Source: Scatolibacter rhodanostii (GTDB lineage Bacteria > Bacillota > Clostridia > Oscillospirales > Acutalibacteraceae). Taken from it: DNA of 64,000 nt. The stretch covers positions 372,001 to 436,000 of the forward strand of contig NZ_FZLO01000002.1 of NCBI RefSeq assembly GCF_900197595.1. The letters are read 5' to 3'. Below, piece after piece: positions 25,054-32,815 of this stretch (the stretch's first letter is position 1; each line of letters begins with the position of its first letter). Made by a program: the position numbers and the translations under genes. The notes beneath the pieces are model-generated. The model was not told the DNA's origin. It did not search any database and worked only from the letters and a program-made list of their open reading frames with translations.

Positions 25054-27447
25054 TTAGTCTCCCTTCATTTCTTCTGGCTTTGTCGTCATAATGCGGTATA
25101 GCTCAGTATCCTGGGGGAAATGGTCAATGAACGGCAGAATGACATTGCCATAAAAAATAAGGCCCTCACCGGCCTCTGAATGGGTAACATAGGAAAGCTG
25201 CTGCGGAGAGATATTGAGCTGTTTCGCAAGTATCTCCCTGTCGCCCGCCGCCTGGTTGAGCATATACACAAAGTCAGAATTCTCAAATATGTTCTCCACC
25301 TCACGGGAGGCCAGAAGGTCCTTGACGTTTTGTGTGATACCTGTCGGTATGCCACCCCACTTCCTGAACCGCTTCCAGATCTCCACGGAATAGGCGGCGG
25401 TCTGTTCTTCTTTTAATAGCAGATGAAATTCATCTATATAGTACCGGGTTGCCTTTCCCTGGTCGCGGTTCACGGTGACACGGTTCCATACCTGGTCCTG
25501 GATGACGAGCATACCAAGTTTCTTTAGCTGTTTGCCCAGTTCCTTAATGTCAAAACAGACAAGGCGGTTTTCAATATCCACGTTGGTACGGTGGTTGAAC
25601 ACATTGAGGCTGCCGGAAACATAGAGTTCCAAAGCGGAGGCGATACGCTGTGCCTCCGGCTCCGGCTGCTGCTTTACCTCATTGTAAAGGTCCTCTAAAA
25701 CCGGCATGTTCTCCGGTTTCGGGTCTGCCAGATAGGAACGGTAGACATTGCGGGTGGCACGGTCAATGACGGTTTTCTCCACCGGCTCCAAGCCATTTTT
25801 GCCGCCTACCACCAGTTCACACAGAGAAAGAATGAAATCACTCTTTAAGGCAAGGGGGCTGTCATCCTCTGAGTAGTTCAGGTTAATATCCATAGGGTTT
25901 ACATGCTGTCTGCTTGTCGGAGAGATTTTAATAATCTGCCCGCCAAGCCTTTTCACCAGAGGATAATACTCTGCCTCCGGGTCGCAGATGATAATGTCAT
26001 CCAGGGTAACGAGAAACACATTAACAATTTCACGCTTTGCGGAGAATGACTTTCCGCTGCCCGGTGTTCCTAAAATTAGCCCGTTGGGGTTCTTCAGCCA
26101 TTTGCGGTCACAGAGTATCATATTGTTGGAAAGAGCATTCAGCCCATAGTAAAGGGCTTCTCCGTTTTGGAAAAGCTCCTGGGTGGTAAAGGGTACGAAT
26201 ATGGCGGTGCTGCTTGTGGTGAGGCTCCTTTTGATGTTGATTTGATTGAGCCCCAGAGGGAGAGAGGACATGAGCCCCGCCTCCTGCTGGAAATCCAGGC
26301 GCACAAGCTGGCAGTTATATTTCTGCGCCACGCCGGAAGCCTGGAACACCGCATTTTCCAGCTTGCGTTTCGTATCTGCAAGGTTCAGGACAAGAAATGT
26401 CAAGAGGAACATTCGCTCATTCCTGCTTTGCAGTTCATGTAAAAGGTTCTTTGCCTCCCCGCCATAGGTGGCGAGGTCTGAGGGGATAATATCCATGTCG
26501 TAGCCGGAGCGCACGGCTTTCTTTTGCTCCGCTATCTTCATAGCGTCCAGGTCGGTAATCTTCCGCTTGATGGTCTTGATGGCCTCGTTCTGGTCGATAC
26601 TGCGGATATGGAGATTTACCATAATGCCGCTGTCCGCCTCCATGAAATCCGCAAGCATACGGTCATTGAGCTCCGGTGCCAGGATTTGCAGAAAGGAAAC
26701 GGCCCCCAGCTTTTTCCCCATACGGAATGTTCGGGTGCCGCCAAACTCAAAAGAGGACGGGGCAATAAAATCTTTCACCGACAAGCCGCTTTGCGGAAGC
26801 CAGCCCCATTCAAAGGCAAATTTTTCACCGTCCGGGTGGAAAATCCCATGCAGGAGGGCAAGACGCTGTTTTCCGTTCAGCACCCTTGCCCCCGCGCCCA
26901 TCACTTTGAAATGATTAAGGCTGTCCGTTTCAATCCTAGCAAGCCTGCTTCTGGCAGCCTGGATATTATCCGCCTCGATGGTGAGGGTCAGGAATTTTGT
27001 TTTCACAAGACCGTTATTGCCGCGCGCAAGCTGGCCGCCAAGCATGGAAGTGTACTCCGCCCTGATAGGGTCAAAGTCATCCCCCTGGGGCGGTATTTCA
27101 ATAGACTGTTCAAAATCCTCCTTGCTGGCGTACCGGCTGATAAGGGAAAGCTGGATACCAATGGAGGCGTCATAGTAGTTATAGAAGTCGCAGAGGTTTT
27201 CAAAGGTTGCCGTTTTATCATCTGCCCCGGCAAGCTGATAGTTGATGTCCTCAAACTCAATGCACTTTGAGTAGCTTTTTTCGTTAAGCCTGCAAAGCCC
27301 ATCCGGGTACATATTTTCAAAAGGGATACTGTCCTGAGCCGAATGGGGCTTCCCGTCGCCTTTGGCCTCACGGATAATTCTTTCAATTTCCCGCCTTTGG
27401 GCACGGGTCAGCTTCTGCCGCAGGGCGGTTCTTTTTGTTTTTGACAA
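25054..27447 (-). CDS. VirB4/TraE-type conjugation ATPase
   Basis: The 797-residue ATPase powers the type IV secretion channel. The N-terminal half is the VirB4/CagE-type domain. Walker A is GTPGSGKS at 460-467, the Walker B-like strand is in DDIIICDPEAEYYPL, and YYIDEFHLLL and GIPTGITQNVKDLL are further family motifs. The start is TTG after AAGGAGG, overlapping the prgI gene by 65 bp. Full length for the family. Confidence 0.95.
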   Translation of the reverse strand: MSKTKRTALRQKLTRAQRREIERIIREAKGDGKPHSAQDSIPFENMYPDGLCRLNEKSYSKCIEFEDINYQLAGADDKTATFENLCDFYNYYDASIGIQLSLISRYASKEDFEQSIEIPPQGDDFDPIRAEYTSMLGGQLARGNNGLVKTKFLTLTIEADNIQAARSRLARIETDSLNHFKVMGAGARVLNGKQRLALLHGIFHPDGEKFAFEWGWLPQSGLSVKDFIAPSSFEFGGTRTFRMGKKLGAVSFLQILAPELNDRMLADFMEADSGIMVNLHIRSIDQNEAIKTIKRKITDLDAMKIAEQKKAVRSGYDMDIIPSDLATYGGEAKNLLHELQSRNERMFLLTFLVLNLADTKRKLENAVFQASGVAQKYNCQLVRLDFQQEAGLMSSLPLGLNQINIKRSLTTSSTAIFVPFTTQELFQNGEALYYGLNALSNNMILCDRKWLKNPNGLILGTPGSGKSFSAKREIVNVFLVTLDDIIICDPEAEYYPLVKRLGGQIIKISPTSRQHVNPMDINLNYSEDDSPLALKSDFILSLCELVVGGKNGLEPVEKTVIDRATRNVYRSYLADPKPENMPVLEDLYNEVKQQPEPEAQRIASALELYVSGSLNVFNHRTNVDIENRLVCFDIKELGKQLKKLGMLVIQDQVWNRVTVNRDQGKATRYYIDEFHLLLKEEQTAAYSVEIWKRFRKWGGIPTGITQNVKDLLASREVENIFENSDFVYMLNQAAGDREILAKQLNISPQQLSYVTHSEAGEGLIFYGNVILPFIDHFPQDTELYRIMTTKPEEMKGD

Positions 27448-27799
27448 TGGCTTTTACCTCCTTTTCCAGTCTGTTCTGCCGCATGAGGGCGGCATAGAAA
27501 TTGTTGGTCTGATAGGGGCGTTCCTTTGGAAGCAGGAATTTTGTGCGGATAAAATGCCTTGCGATAACTTCCAAAGGTTCTCCATTCCGTTCATACATGC
27601 CGAGCAGAAAGAACGGGAGCATGACAAGTATCATGCAGAATGCCGCCGCACTGTTTCCGGCGCTGCTTTTGAGCAAAAAGAAAAGCGGCACTCCGATAAG
27701 CACCGCCGGGGAAAAACACGCAAGCTGCCGTTTGGTAAGGCCAAACAGTACCTTGCTTTTTATTTTGGTTAGGTCTTTCGGGACCGTTACATAGGCCAA
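27383..27799 (-). CDS. prgI: PrgI-family conjugation membrane protein
   Basis: The 138-residue protein begins AYVTVPKDLTKIKSKVLFGLTKRQL, the PrgI signature. Two membrane helices follow (about 30-48 and 52-70), then a C-terminal cytoplasmic part with PYQTNNFYAALMRQNRLEKEV. PrgI pairs with VirB4 at the inner face of Gram-positive channels. The start is TTG, 7 nt after AGGAGGTG. Its end overlaps the virB4 start by 65 bp. Confidence 0.92.
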   Translation of the reverse strand: MAYVTVPKDLTKIKSKVLFGLTKRQLACFSPAVLIGVPLFFLLKSSAGNSAAAFCMILVMLPFFLLGMYERNGEPLEVIARHFIRTKFLLPKERPYQTNNFYAALMRQNRLEKEVKAIVKNKKNRPAAEADPCPKAGN

Positions 27800-27814
27800 T
27801 AAAAAACACCTCCT

Positions 27815-28678
27815 TTAATGGGCTGCAAACAGGCTTTTCGCCAAGCTGCCTGTTTTGAACAATGTGTAGCAGAGAAGAACCGTGTACCCCATGCAGGACC
27901 ATATGGCTCCCATTATGTCATCGTCCACGGAGATATTCTGTACCAGCACTCCATAGATACCGACACACACCATGATAAGGAACGCCTGGAAGCCCAGGGC
28001 AAACAGGGATTTCAAATAGTTCTGGCCCATGCCGCCCCATTCCCGGTTTACCATTGTGGCAAGAGGAATAGGCCCGATTGAGGTCGTCAGATATATTTCA
28101 ATCATTCTGCCGTAGATGACAAGGAAAATGCACACAGAAAGAATGTTCATGGTAAGCCCCACAAAGATACTTTGAAACCATAATCCCAACAGGGTGCCAA
28201 TATCCCAATCCGCAAGCCTTGTTTCCAGGTCCGCTATGGTGCTTGTGATGTCTATTCCCGCGTCGGAAATAATCACTCCGGCGCTTTGGTTCACCACATG
28301 CTGCGTCAGGTCGAATATGCCCATGACGATATTCCAGGTGTTCGTTACCAGCAGCACGGCACACATTGTCTTGAAAATCCACTTGAAGAATATCCATGTG
28401 TCTATGTCATGGAGATTGTTTTTCTCAATGACAATCTGTATCAGTTCGTAACACATGACAAAGGTCAGAATGATACCGGCTATGGGGAGGATGACGGTTT
28501 CCGAAAGGCTTTTTATCATGTTGAAGATACTGCCATTCCATGCGGATGGCGTCATGCCTACATCACCGGCGATTTCCGCCACTTTGGTATTTACCGTGTC
28601 GAACATTCCTGTTAAATTGCTGGTAATACCGTCAATCAGAAGTTCCTTGAACCACTCCTTAATCATGTCTAATATCAA
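27815..28678 (-). CDS. VirB6/TrbL-like polytopic channel protein
   Basis: The 287-residue protein has at least six hydrophobic segments (for example ILPIAGIILTFVMCYELI, IFKTMCAVLLVTNTW, MNILSVCIFLVIYG). It starts WFKELLIDGITSNLTGMFDTVNTKVAEIAG, typical for the VirB6-like proteins of Tn1549-type elements. The TTG start at 28678 lies 6 nt from AGGAGGTGG; an ATG 12 nt further in is the alternative. It should form the inner-membrane part of the channel. Confidence 0.9.
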   Translation of the reverse strand: MILDMIKEWFKELLIDGITSNLTGMFDTVNTKVAEIAGDVGMTPSAWNGSIFNMIKSLSETVILPIAGIILTFVMCYELIQIVIEKNNLHDIDTWIFFKWIFKTMCAVLLVTNTWNIVMGIFDLTQHVVNQSAGVIISDAGIDITSTIADLETRLADWDIGTLLGLWFQSIFVGLTMNILSVCIFLVIYGRMIEIYLTTSIGPIPLATMVNREWGGMGQNYLKSLFALGFQAFLIMVCVGIYGVLVQNISVDDDIMGAIWSCMGYTVLLCYTLFKTGSLAKSLFAAH

Positions 28679-28749
28679 TCAGAACCACCTCCTTTCCTGT
28701 GCCCTCCCGCATAGAAGCAGGAGGACACAAAGGGTTGAATTTGCACGGT

Positions 28750-28965
28750 TTAACCGAACAGGCCGGAGAGCAGAGGCACAAGGGTAAGGCCGATAAGGGC
28801 AATGCCGCCGCCAGCCATAAGCTGTTTCATCCCTTGTGATTTCGCGCCTGGATTATCATTGCCATATCCCTCCATGAGGTTGATAACGCCCCAGATGGCA
28901 AGACCGGCTCCCAATGCGATAACAAGGGTTTGCAATACATCTACCGCAGAATTAAAAAATGCCAT
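28750..28965 (-). CDS. Maff2-family small membrane protein
   Basis: The 71-residue protein has two hydrophobic helices around a GYGNDNPGAKSQGMKQLMAGGGIALIG core, which is diagnostic for Maff2 (VirB2-like small conjugation proteins). GCGAGG lies before the ATG. It is probably the small membrane or pilin-like channel subunit. It precedes the VirB6-like gene. Confidence 0.92.
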   Translation of the reverse strand: MAFFNSAVDVLQTLVIALGAGLAIWGVINLMEGYGNDNPGAKSQGMKQLMAGGGIALIGLTLVPLLSGLFG

Positions 28966-28984
28966 ATATTTTTCCTCGCTTTCA

Positions 28985-29258
28985 TGTTATAATTTTTTCA
29001 GCATGTTCCTCTGTGTGGGTTCAATTCCCACACTCCCCAACATTGCCATTACACCGCTTGTGTTTACGCTTTCTGCTTTTGCAGAAGCAATAATACAAGA
29101 AATTGCAACAAATCTTTTCCCTAAATTAAAGGAGTGGATGTCTATGTTAGCAATCTTTCTCGTTGTCCTGCTTGGAACCGCGGGGAGCTTTGGTAAGCAG
29201 GGTTGTATGGCAACCAGCAGGACAACAACCACAAGAAATGAGCCTTCGGGCTCTTTTT
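28985..29258 (+). ncRNA. Candidate structured plus-strand RNA between Maff2 and virD4
   Basis: This gap between two minus-strand genes ends in a textbook plus-strand terminator GAGCC-TTCG-GGCTC-TTTTT (29240-29258). Upstream are a hairpin with a tRNA T-arm-like loop (GTGTGGG-TTCAATT-CCCACAC, 29013-29033), a long imperfect pair GTTGTCCTGCTTGG / CCAGCAGGACAAC (about 29164-29226) and an inner GGTTG/CAACC stem. A short ORF with AAAGGAG (MLAIFLVVLLGTAGSFG) starts near 29144. Either a regulatory RNA or a small-peptide transcript antisense to the virD4 3' end is possible. No promoter was proven. Confidence 0.4.
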
Positions 29259-31014
29259 ATATTTCCAGTTCGTACAGTTCAAAGGGCTCATCCGGCTTTA
29301 CCAGCGTTAGTTTCCTTTTTATGTACCGTTCAATATCAAATTCATTTTTCTTGTCGGCGTCGGCAAGGTGTTTGTAGTTCGGATGTTTCATAATGTCGTA
29401 TTTATCTGAGAAAAACGGCCTCACACCCCGTACCTGCAAAATACACTTGCCTCCGTCCATTACCGCAATTTCATCCTGGGTCATCAACTCCTTTCCTAAT
29501 TTTTGATAATTGAGGCCGTGAGAAATCTGCGTACCCCGGTTTTCGGAGGTATTGAAGCTGTCTATGGTTTCTTTGCCCAATATCTCCGAGATTTCTTTCA
29601 GGGTGGATTTCTCCTTGCCTCCCAAAAACAAGGTTGTGTCGCAGTTGCCGGCTATGGTATCCGCTGCCTCCTTGTAGATGGACTTTAATTGTGACTGCGA
29701 CTGCAAAATAATAGAAGCCGAGATTTCCCGGCTCCTGATGGTGGCTATGAGTTTATCGAAATTGGGTATCTGCCCGATATTGGCAAATTCGTCTAAAATG
29801 CACCTGACATGAACAGGTAGCCGCCCGCCGTATACATCATCCGCCTTATCGCACAATAAATTGAACAACTGGCTTTGAAGAATAGCAATAACGAAATTAA
29901 AAGTAGTATCCGTATCGCTCATAATGAGAAACAGGGCAGTTTTTCTATCGCCCAGGGTGTCAAGTTCGAGCTCGTCATATTCCAGCAGGTCACGGAGTTC
30001 TTTTATATCGAATGGGGCAAGGCGGGCACCACAGGAAATAAGTATGCTCTTTGCGGTCTTGCCTGCCGCCAGCTTATATTTTTTATACTGCTTCACGGCA
30101 AAATGGTCCGGGTCCTTTTCTTCCAACTGCGAAAAGAGCAGATCAACAGGGCTTTGGTATTCCTCGTCATCCTCTTTTGCCTCGGAAGCGTTGATAAGCT
30201 CCAGCAGGGTAATGAAATTCTTTTCTTCCTCCGGGGCCTCGTACCAGATATAGCCGATTAAGGCACAGTATAAGAGCCGTTCCGCTTTCACCCAAAAATC
30301 CTCACCGGCTTTTTCACCGTCACCTTTGGTGTTCATAATGATGGTGTTTACCAGCTTCAAAATGTCCTTTTCGGAACGGATATAGGCAAAGGGATTGTAG
30401 TGCATACTCTTTCTGAAATTGATGGTATTCAGTACCTTTATCCGGTAGCCGCCCCTTTGGAGCAATCTGCCGCACTCCACAAGCACCGTGCCCTTCGGGT
30501 CCGTCACCACATAGGAAGAATGGAGCTGCATGAGGTTAGGCTTGCAAAAGAAACGGGTCTTGCCGCTGCCGGAGCCGCCGATCACCAGGATGTTTTTATT
30601 TCTGGCATACTTTGGGTTCTTCGGGCGGCTTGACATAGTGAGGCGCTCCGTCTGGGTGAGAATGACATTGTTTGAAAAATCGCTGTCCATGTACGGAGCA
30701 ATATCCTGGGCATTTCCCCACCGGGCAGAGCCGTATTCAATACCCTGGCGGTATTTCTTAGCGTTCTTGCCTTTGAAATAAACAACCAAGCGAATAACGG
30801 TCATACCCACAATGCCGACACAGAGGTCAAGCAGATGGAGAGAGGGCGCCATATTTTCAAAGGCTGCGTTAAAGCCTCCGCCCAGGTTGATGATTTTTGC
30901 GGAGAGGTCCGCACCGGCCGCAAGCCGGAACGCCTGCCCAACTTTATCAAACAACCATAGGAACAGTACGTAGGGCAGGTTCGGGAGAATGATTTTCTTG
31001 ATATTTACATTCAT
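29257..31014 (-). CDS. VirD4/TraG-type coupling ATPase
   Basis: The 585-residue coupling protein brings the relaxase-DNA complex to the channel. It has two N-terminal membrane helices (about 9-22 and 62-80), Walker A GGSGSGKT at 146-153, SSYVVTDPKGT, and the Walker B region in HVRCILDEFANIGQIPNF, followed by ASIILQSQSQL. The ATG overlaps the pcfB stop by 4 bp. Full length. Confidence 0.95.
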   Translation of the reverse strand: MNVNIKKIILPNLPYVLFLWLFDKVGQAFRLAAGADLSAKIINLGGGFNAAFENMAPSLHLLDLCVGIVGMTVIRLVVYFKGKNAKKYRQGIEYGSARWGNAQDIAPYMDSDFSNNVILTQTERLTMSSRPKNPKYARNKNILVIGGSGSGKTRFFCKPNLMQLHSSYVVTDPKGTVLVECGRLLQRGGYRIKVLNTINFRKSMHYNPFAYIRSEKDILKLVNTIIMNTKGDGEKAGEDFWVKAERLLYCALIGYIWYEAPEEEKNFITLLELINASEAKEDDEEYQSPVDLLFSQLEEKDPDHFAVKQYKKYKLAAGKTAKSILISCGARLAPFDIKELRDLLEYDELELDTLGDRKTALFLIMSDTDTTFNFVIAILQSQLFNLLCDKADDVYGGRLPVHVRCILDEFANIGQIPNFDKLIATIRSREISASIILQSQSQLKSIYKEAADTIAGNCDTTLFLGGKEKSTLKEISEILGKETIDSFNTSENRGTQISHGLNYQKLGKELMTQDEIAVMDGGKCILQVRGVRPFFSDKYDIMKHPNYKHLADADKKNEFDIERYIKRKLTLVKPDEPFELYELEI

Positions 31015-31484
31015 AGTTCCTGCCCCCGTTCTTTGGTCTTGACTTTTTCCCGCTGCCGATGCTGCTTTGTTTTCTCCCGCATTTGGGAAAGCAGTTTTCG
31101 GATGGAGGGCTTTTTCTCCCGGTTAAGGTTCTTTGCGGAAAACTCCTTGAATGCCGCTGTCAGCACATCAGCGTCCCGCCCTTTGAAAAACACCAGGTAA
31201 CGGGGCGGCTGCGTGGAAATATCTTTTTTCAGGGCAAAGTCAACACCGTATTTTTTCGCCGTGTGATCAAAGGCTTTGATATTCTCGTCAGTGATTTCAA
31301 TGTTGGAAACGCCTGTATTGTGTTTCATAAGCTGCCGCAAGGTCTGTTTGCCTTGATGAAGCCGAGACTTTTTCTTTTTCTGCGCCTCCAGCAGCTTTTT
31401 AAGGGCTTTCTGTAAAACAGAGGCGGTCAGCTTTGCCGTTTGAATGGATAAGGCTATGGTTTTTTGAGTAACTTCTTCCTGCAA
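31011..31484 (-). CDS. pcfB: PcfB-family protein
   Basis: The 157-residue basic protein (QTAKLTASVLQKALKKLLEAQK, NIEITDENIKAFDHTAKKYGVDFALKKD, YLVFFKGRDADVLTAAFKEF) matches PcfB (DUF3801). PcfB is an accessory factor that works with the coupling protein PcfC/VirD4. The start is TTG after AAAGGAGG. It is translationally coupled to virD4. Confidence 0.93.
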   Translation of the reverse strand: MQEEVTQKTIALSIQTAKLTASVLQKALKKLLEAQKKKKSRLHQGKQTLRQLMKHNTGVSNIEITDENIKAFDHTAKKYGVDFALKKDISTQPPRYLVFFKGRDADVLTAAFKEFSAKNLNREKKPSIRKLLSQMREKTKQHRQREKVKTKERGQEL

Positions 31485-31487
31485 GGG

Positions 31488-32348
31488 CTACCTCCTTTCT
31501 CCGCTGCCGTACAGGTCATGGTTTACCAGGGCAGAGTAATAATTTCCAATGGTGGCCGGAGCATTGAACAGCGCCGCCAGAAGATATTTCTTGATGTTGC
31601 GGACATAAGTGGTGTTGGCCGCCATACAGTCAAGCACATATTGGATGTGGCTACTGTCCAGCTTCAAAAGCCGGGACTTTACCACCTCGGCGGGGAAGTC
31701 ATCCCCCGATATGCGGATGGTCTGCCTTGCGGAACAAACCGTGTCCACAAGCAGTTCCACGATTTCATCCAGACGGTCACGGTCAAGTTTGCGGTCCTGA
31801 ATGAGAATGTCATACTCGATATTTTCCAAAATGATTTCACGGTATGTTTCTCTCGTATCCATTCCTATCCCATCCGCCGCCTGCGGCTCATAAGGATTTG
31901 ATGGTTCCGTACTTGATAAATCAGTTATTGATTTTTGGTTACTTGATTTCTTAGTATTTAATTGTGCGGGATTTACCTGTTCAGGTTCTTCCATGATTGG
32001 ATTATCCAAAACTGGATTTTCCCGTTCAGGTTTTTCCTGTTCAGGCAAAGGCAGTTTAGGGTGCTCTAAAATGGTATATTCAATCGCGGTGAGCTGCCCT
32101 TTGGAATTGCGGATACGCTCACGGATGATGTACCCGTGTTCTTCCAGTTCCTTTACCGTGGCGCAAATGCTGTCCACGCCATCCCTGCATATCCGGGCAA
32201 GCCCTTTTGTGGTGTAATCCCAATTTTCCGGCAGGGAGAGCATGAGGGAGAGAAGCCCCTTTGCTTTTAGCGAAAGTGCCGTGTTGCGTAGATGGTGGTT
32301 TGCCATCACCGTATAATCCCTGGTTTTTTCTATACGGAATACTGCCAT
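31488..32348 (-). CDS. Replication-initiator-like protein (RepA-N/DUF6017 type)
   Basis: The 286-residue protein has an N-terminal winged helix-turn-helix (ALSLKAKGLLSLMLSLPENWDYTTKGLARICRDGVDSICATVKELEEHGYI). A variable Pro/Gln/Ser-rich linker follows (about 110-165), then a C-terminal helical domain (SGDDFPAEVVKSRLLKLDSSHIQYVLDCM) of the DUF6017 type. Such proteins resemble plasmid initiators and may support replication of the excised circle. AAAGGAG precedes the ATG. The upstream small gene is on the same strand. Confidence 0.85.
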   Translation of the reverse strand: MAVFRIEKTRDYTVMANHHLRNTALSLKAKGLLSLMLSLPENWDYTTKGLARICRDGVDSICATVKELEEHGYIIRERIRNSKGQLTAIEYTILEHPKLPLPEQEKPERENPVLDNPIMEEPEQVNPAQLNTKKSSNQKSITDLSSTEPSNPYEPQAADGIGMDTRETYREIILENIEYDILIQDRKLDRDRLDEIVELLVDTVCSARQTIRISGDDFPAEVVKSRLLKLDSSHIQYVLDCMAANTTYVRNIKKYLLAALFNAPATIGNYYSALVNHDLYGSGERR

Positions 32349-32380
32349 TGTGTATCAGCTCCTTTCCGGGCGGCTCCGCA

Positions 32381-32692
32381 TTATAGAGGCTGTTCCCTAT
32401 GGTCGTAGAGAAGATGGCTGGATGATACTCTGGCATGGTTTCTGATTTTAATTTCATTGCGCCCCTGAGAGGCCAATGCTTTTTTGTATCCTTCGTCCGT
32501 CAGGAACAGACGCATACGCTCACCTTTGAAACCAACGGGGGATTCATGGGAAAGCACATCAAAGACAATCATGTGCCGGGTATCGGGAGCGAAACGCTCC
32601 AGGTCCATAATGTCGTGCCCTGCCAGTTTGGGGGCGCCGGATTTTTTCCGCGCTTCTTCCAGCAGTTCACCGATGGTTTTTTCTTTGCTCAT
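32381..32692 (-). CDS. Conserved small ICE protein
   Basis: The 103-residue protein reads MSKEKTIGELLEEARKKSGAPKLAGHDIMDLERFAPDTRHMIVFDVLSHE, then GERMRLFLTDEGYKKA. It is a soluble, charged protein without recognised motifs. I recall similar proteins at the head of the pcfB-virD4 operon in related elements, but am not sure of the family name. GGAG precedes the ATG. Probably the first gene of the long transfer operon. Confidence 0.75.
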   Translation of the reverse strand: MSKEKTIGELLEEARKKSGAPKLAGHDIMDLERFAPDTRHMIVFDVLSHESPVGFKGERMRLFLTDEGYKKALASQGRNEIKIRNHARVSSSHLLYDHREQPL

Positions 32693-32728
32693 ATTGCAAT
32701 AGCTCCTTTCTTGAAAATGGGTATAAAA

Positions 32729-32790
32729 AAACGCTATCCTTAGGCTTGTGTGCCATTCAGATAGCGTTTGGTGCGTTTATTCAGTTATAT
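32729..32790. repeat. Hairpin repeat, copy A, left of the IetAS cassette
   Basis: The hairpin AAACGCTATC/GATAGCGTTT is followed by GTGCGTTTATTCAGTTATAT. A second copy at 36289-36350, at the other side of the AAA-protease pair, is about 80% identical over some 60 bp (shared GGCTTGT, TTCAG, AGCGTTT and GGTTATAT-like parts). The pair brackets the AT-rich cassette. Confidence 0.7.
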
Positions 32791-32815
32791 AATATCAGAA
32801 TAATAATATTTCCCC

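Noticed and set aside
26524..27270. Plus-strand ORF opposite virB4
   Set aside because: It is the complement of the VirB4 N-terminal region and has no recognisable protein features.
29013..29039. tRNA gene or tRNA remnant
   Set aside because: Only a T-arm-like hairpin plus ACTCCCCA is present; no matching 5' acceptor, D arm or anticodon arm is found upstream. A simple 7-bp hairpin explains it.
28987..29232. Minus-strand 81-residue ORF between Maff2 and virD4
   Set aside because: Lacks a ribosome site and family pattern, and lies opposite the structured segment and plus-strand terminator.
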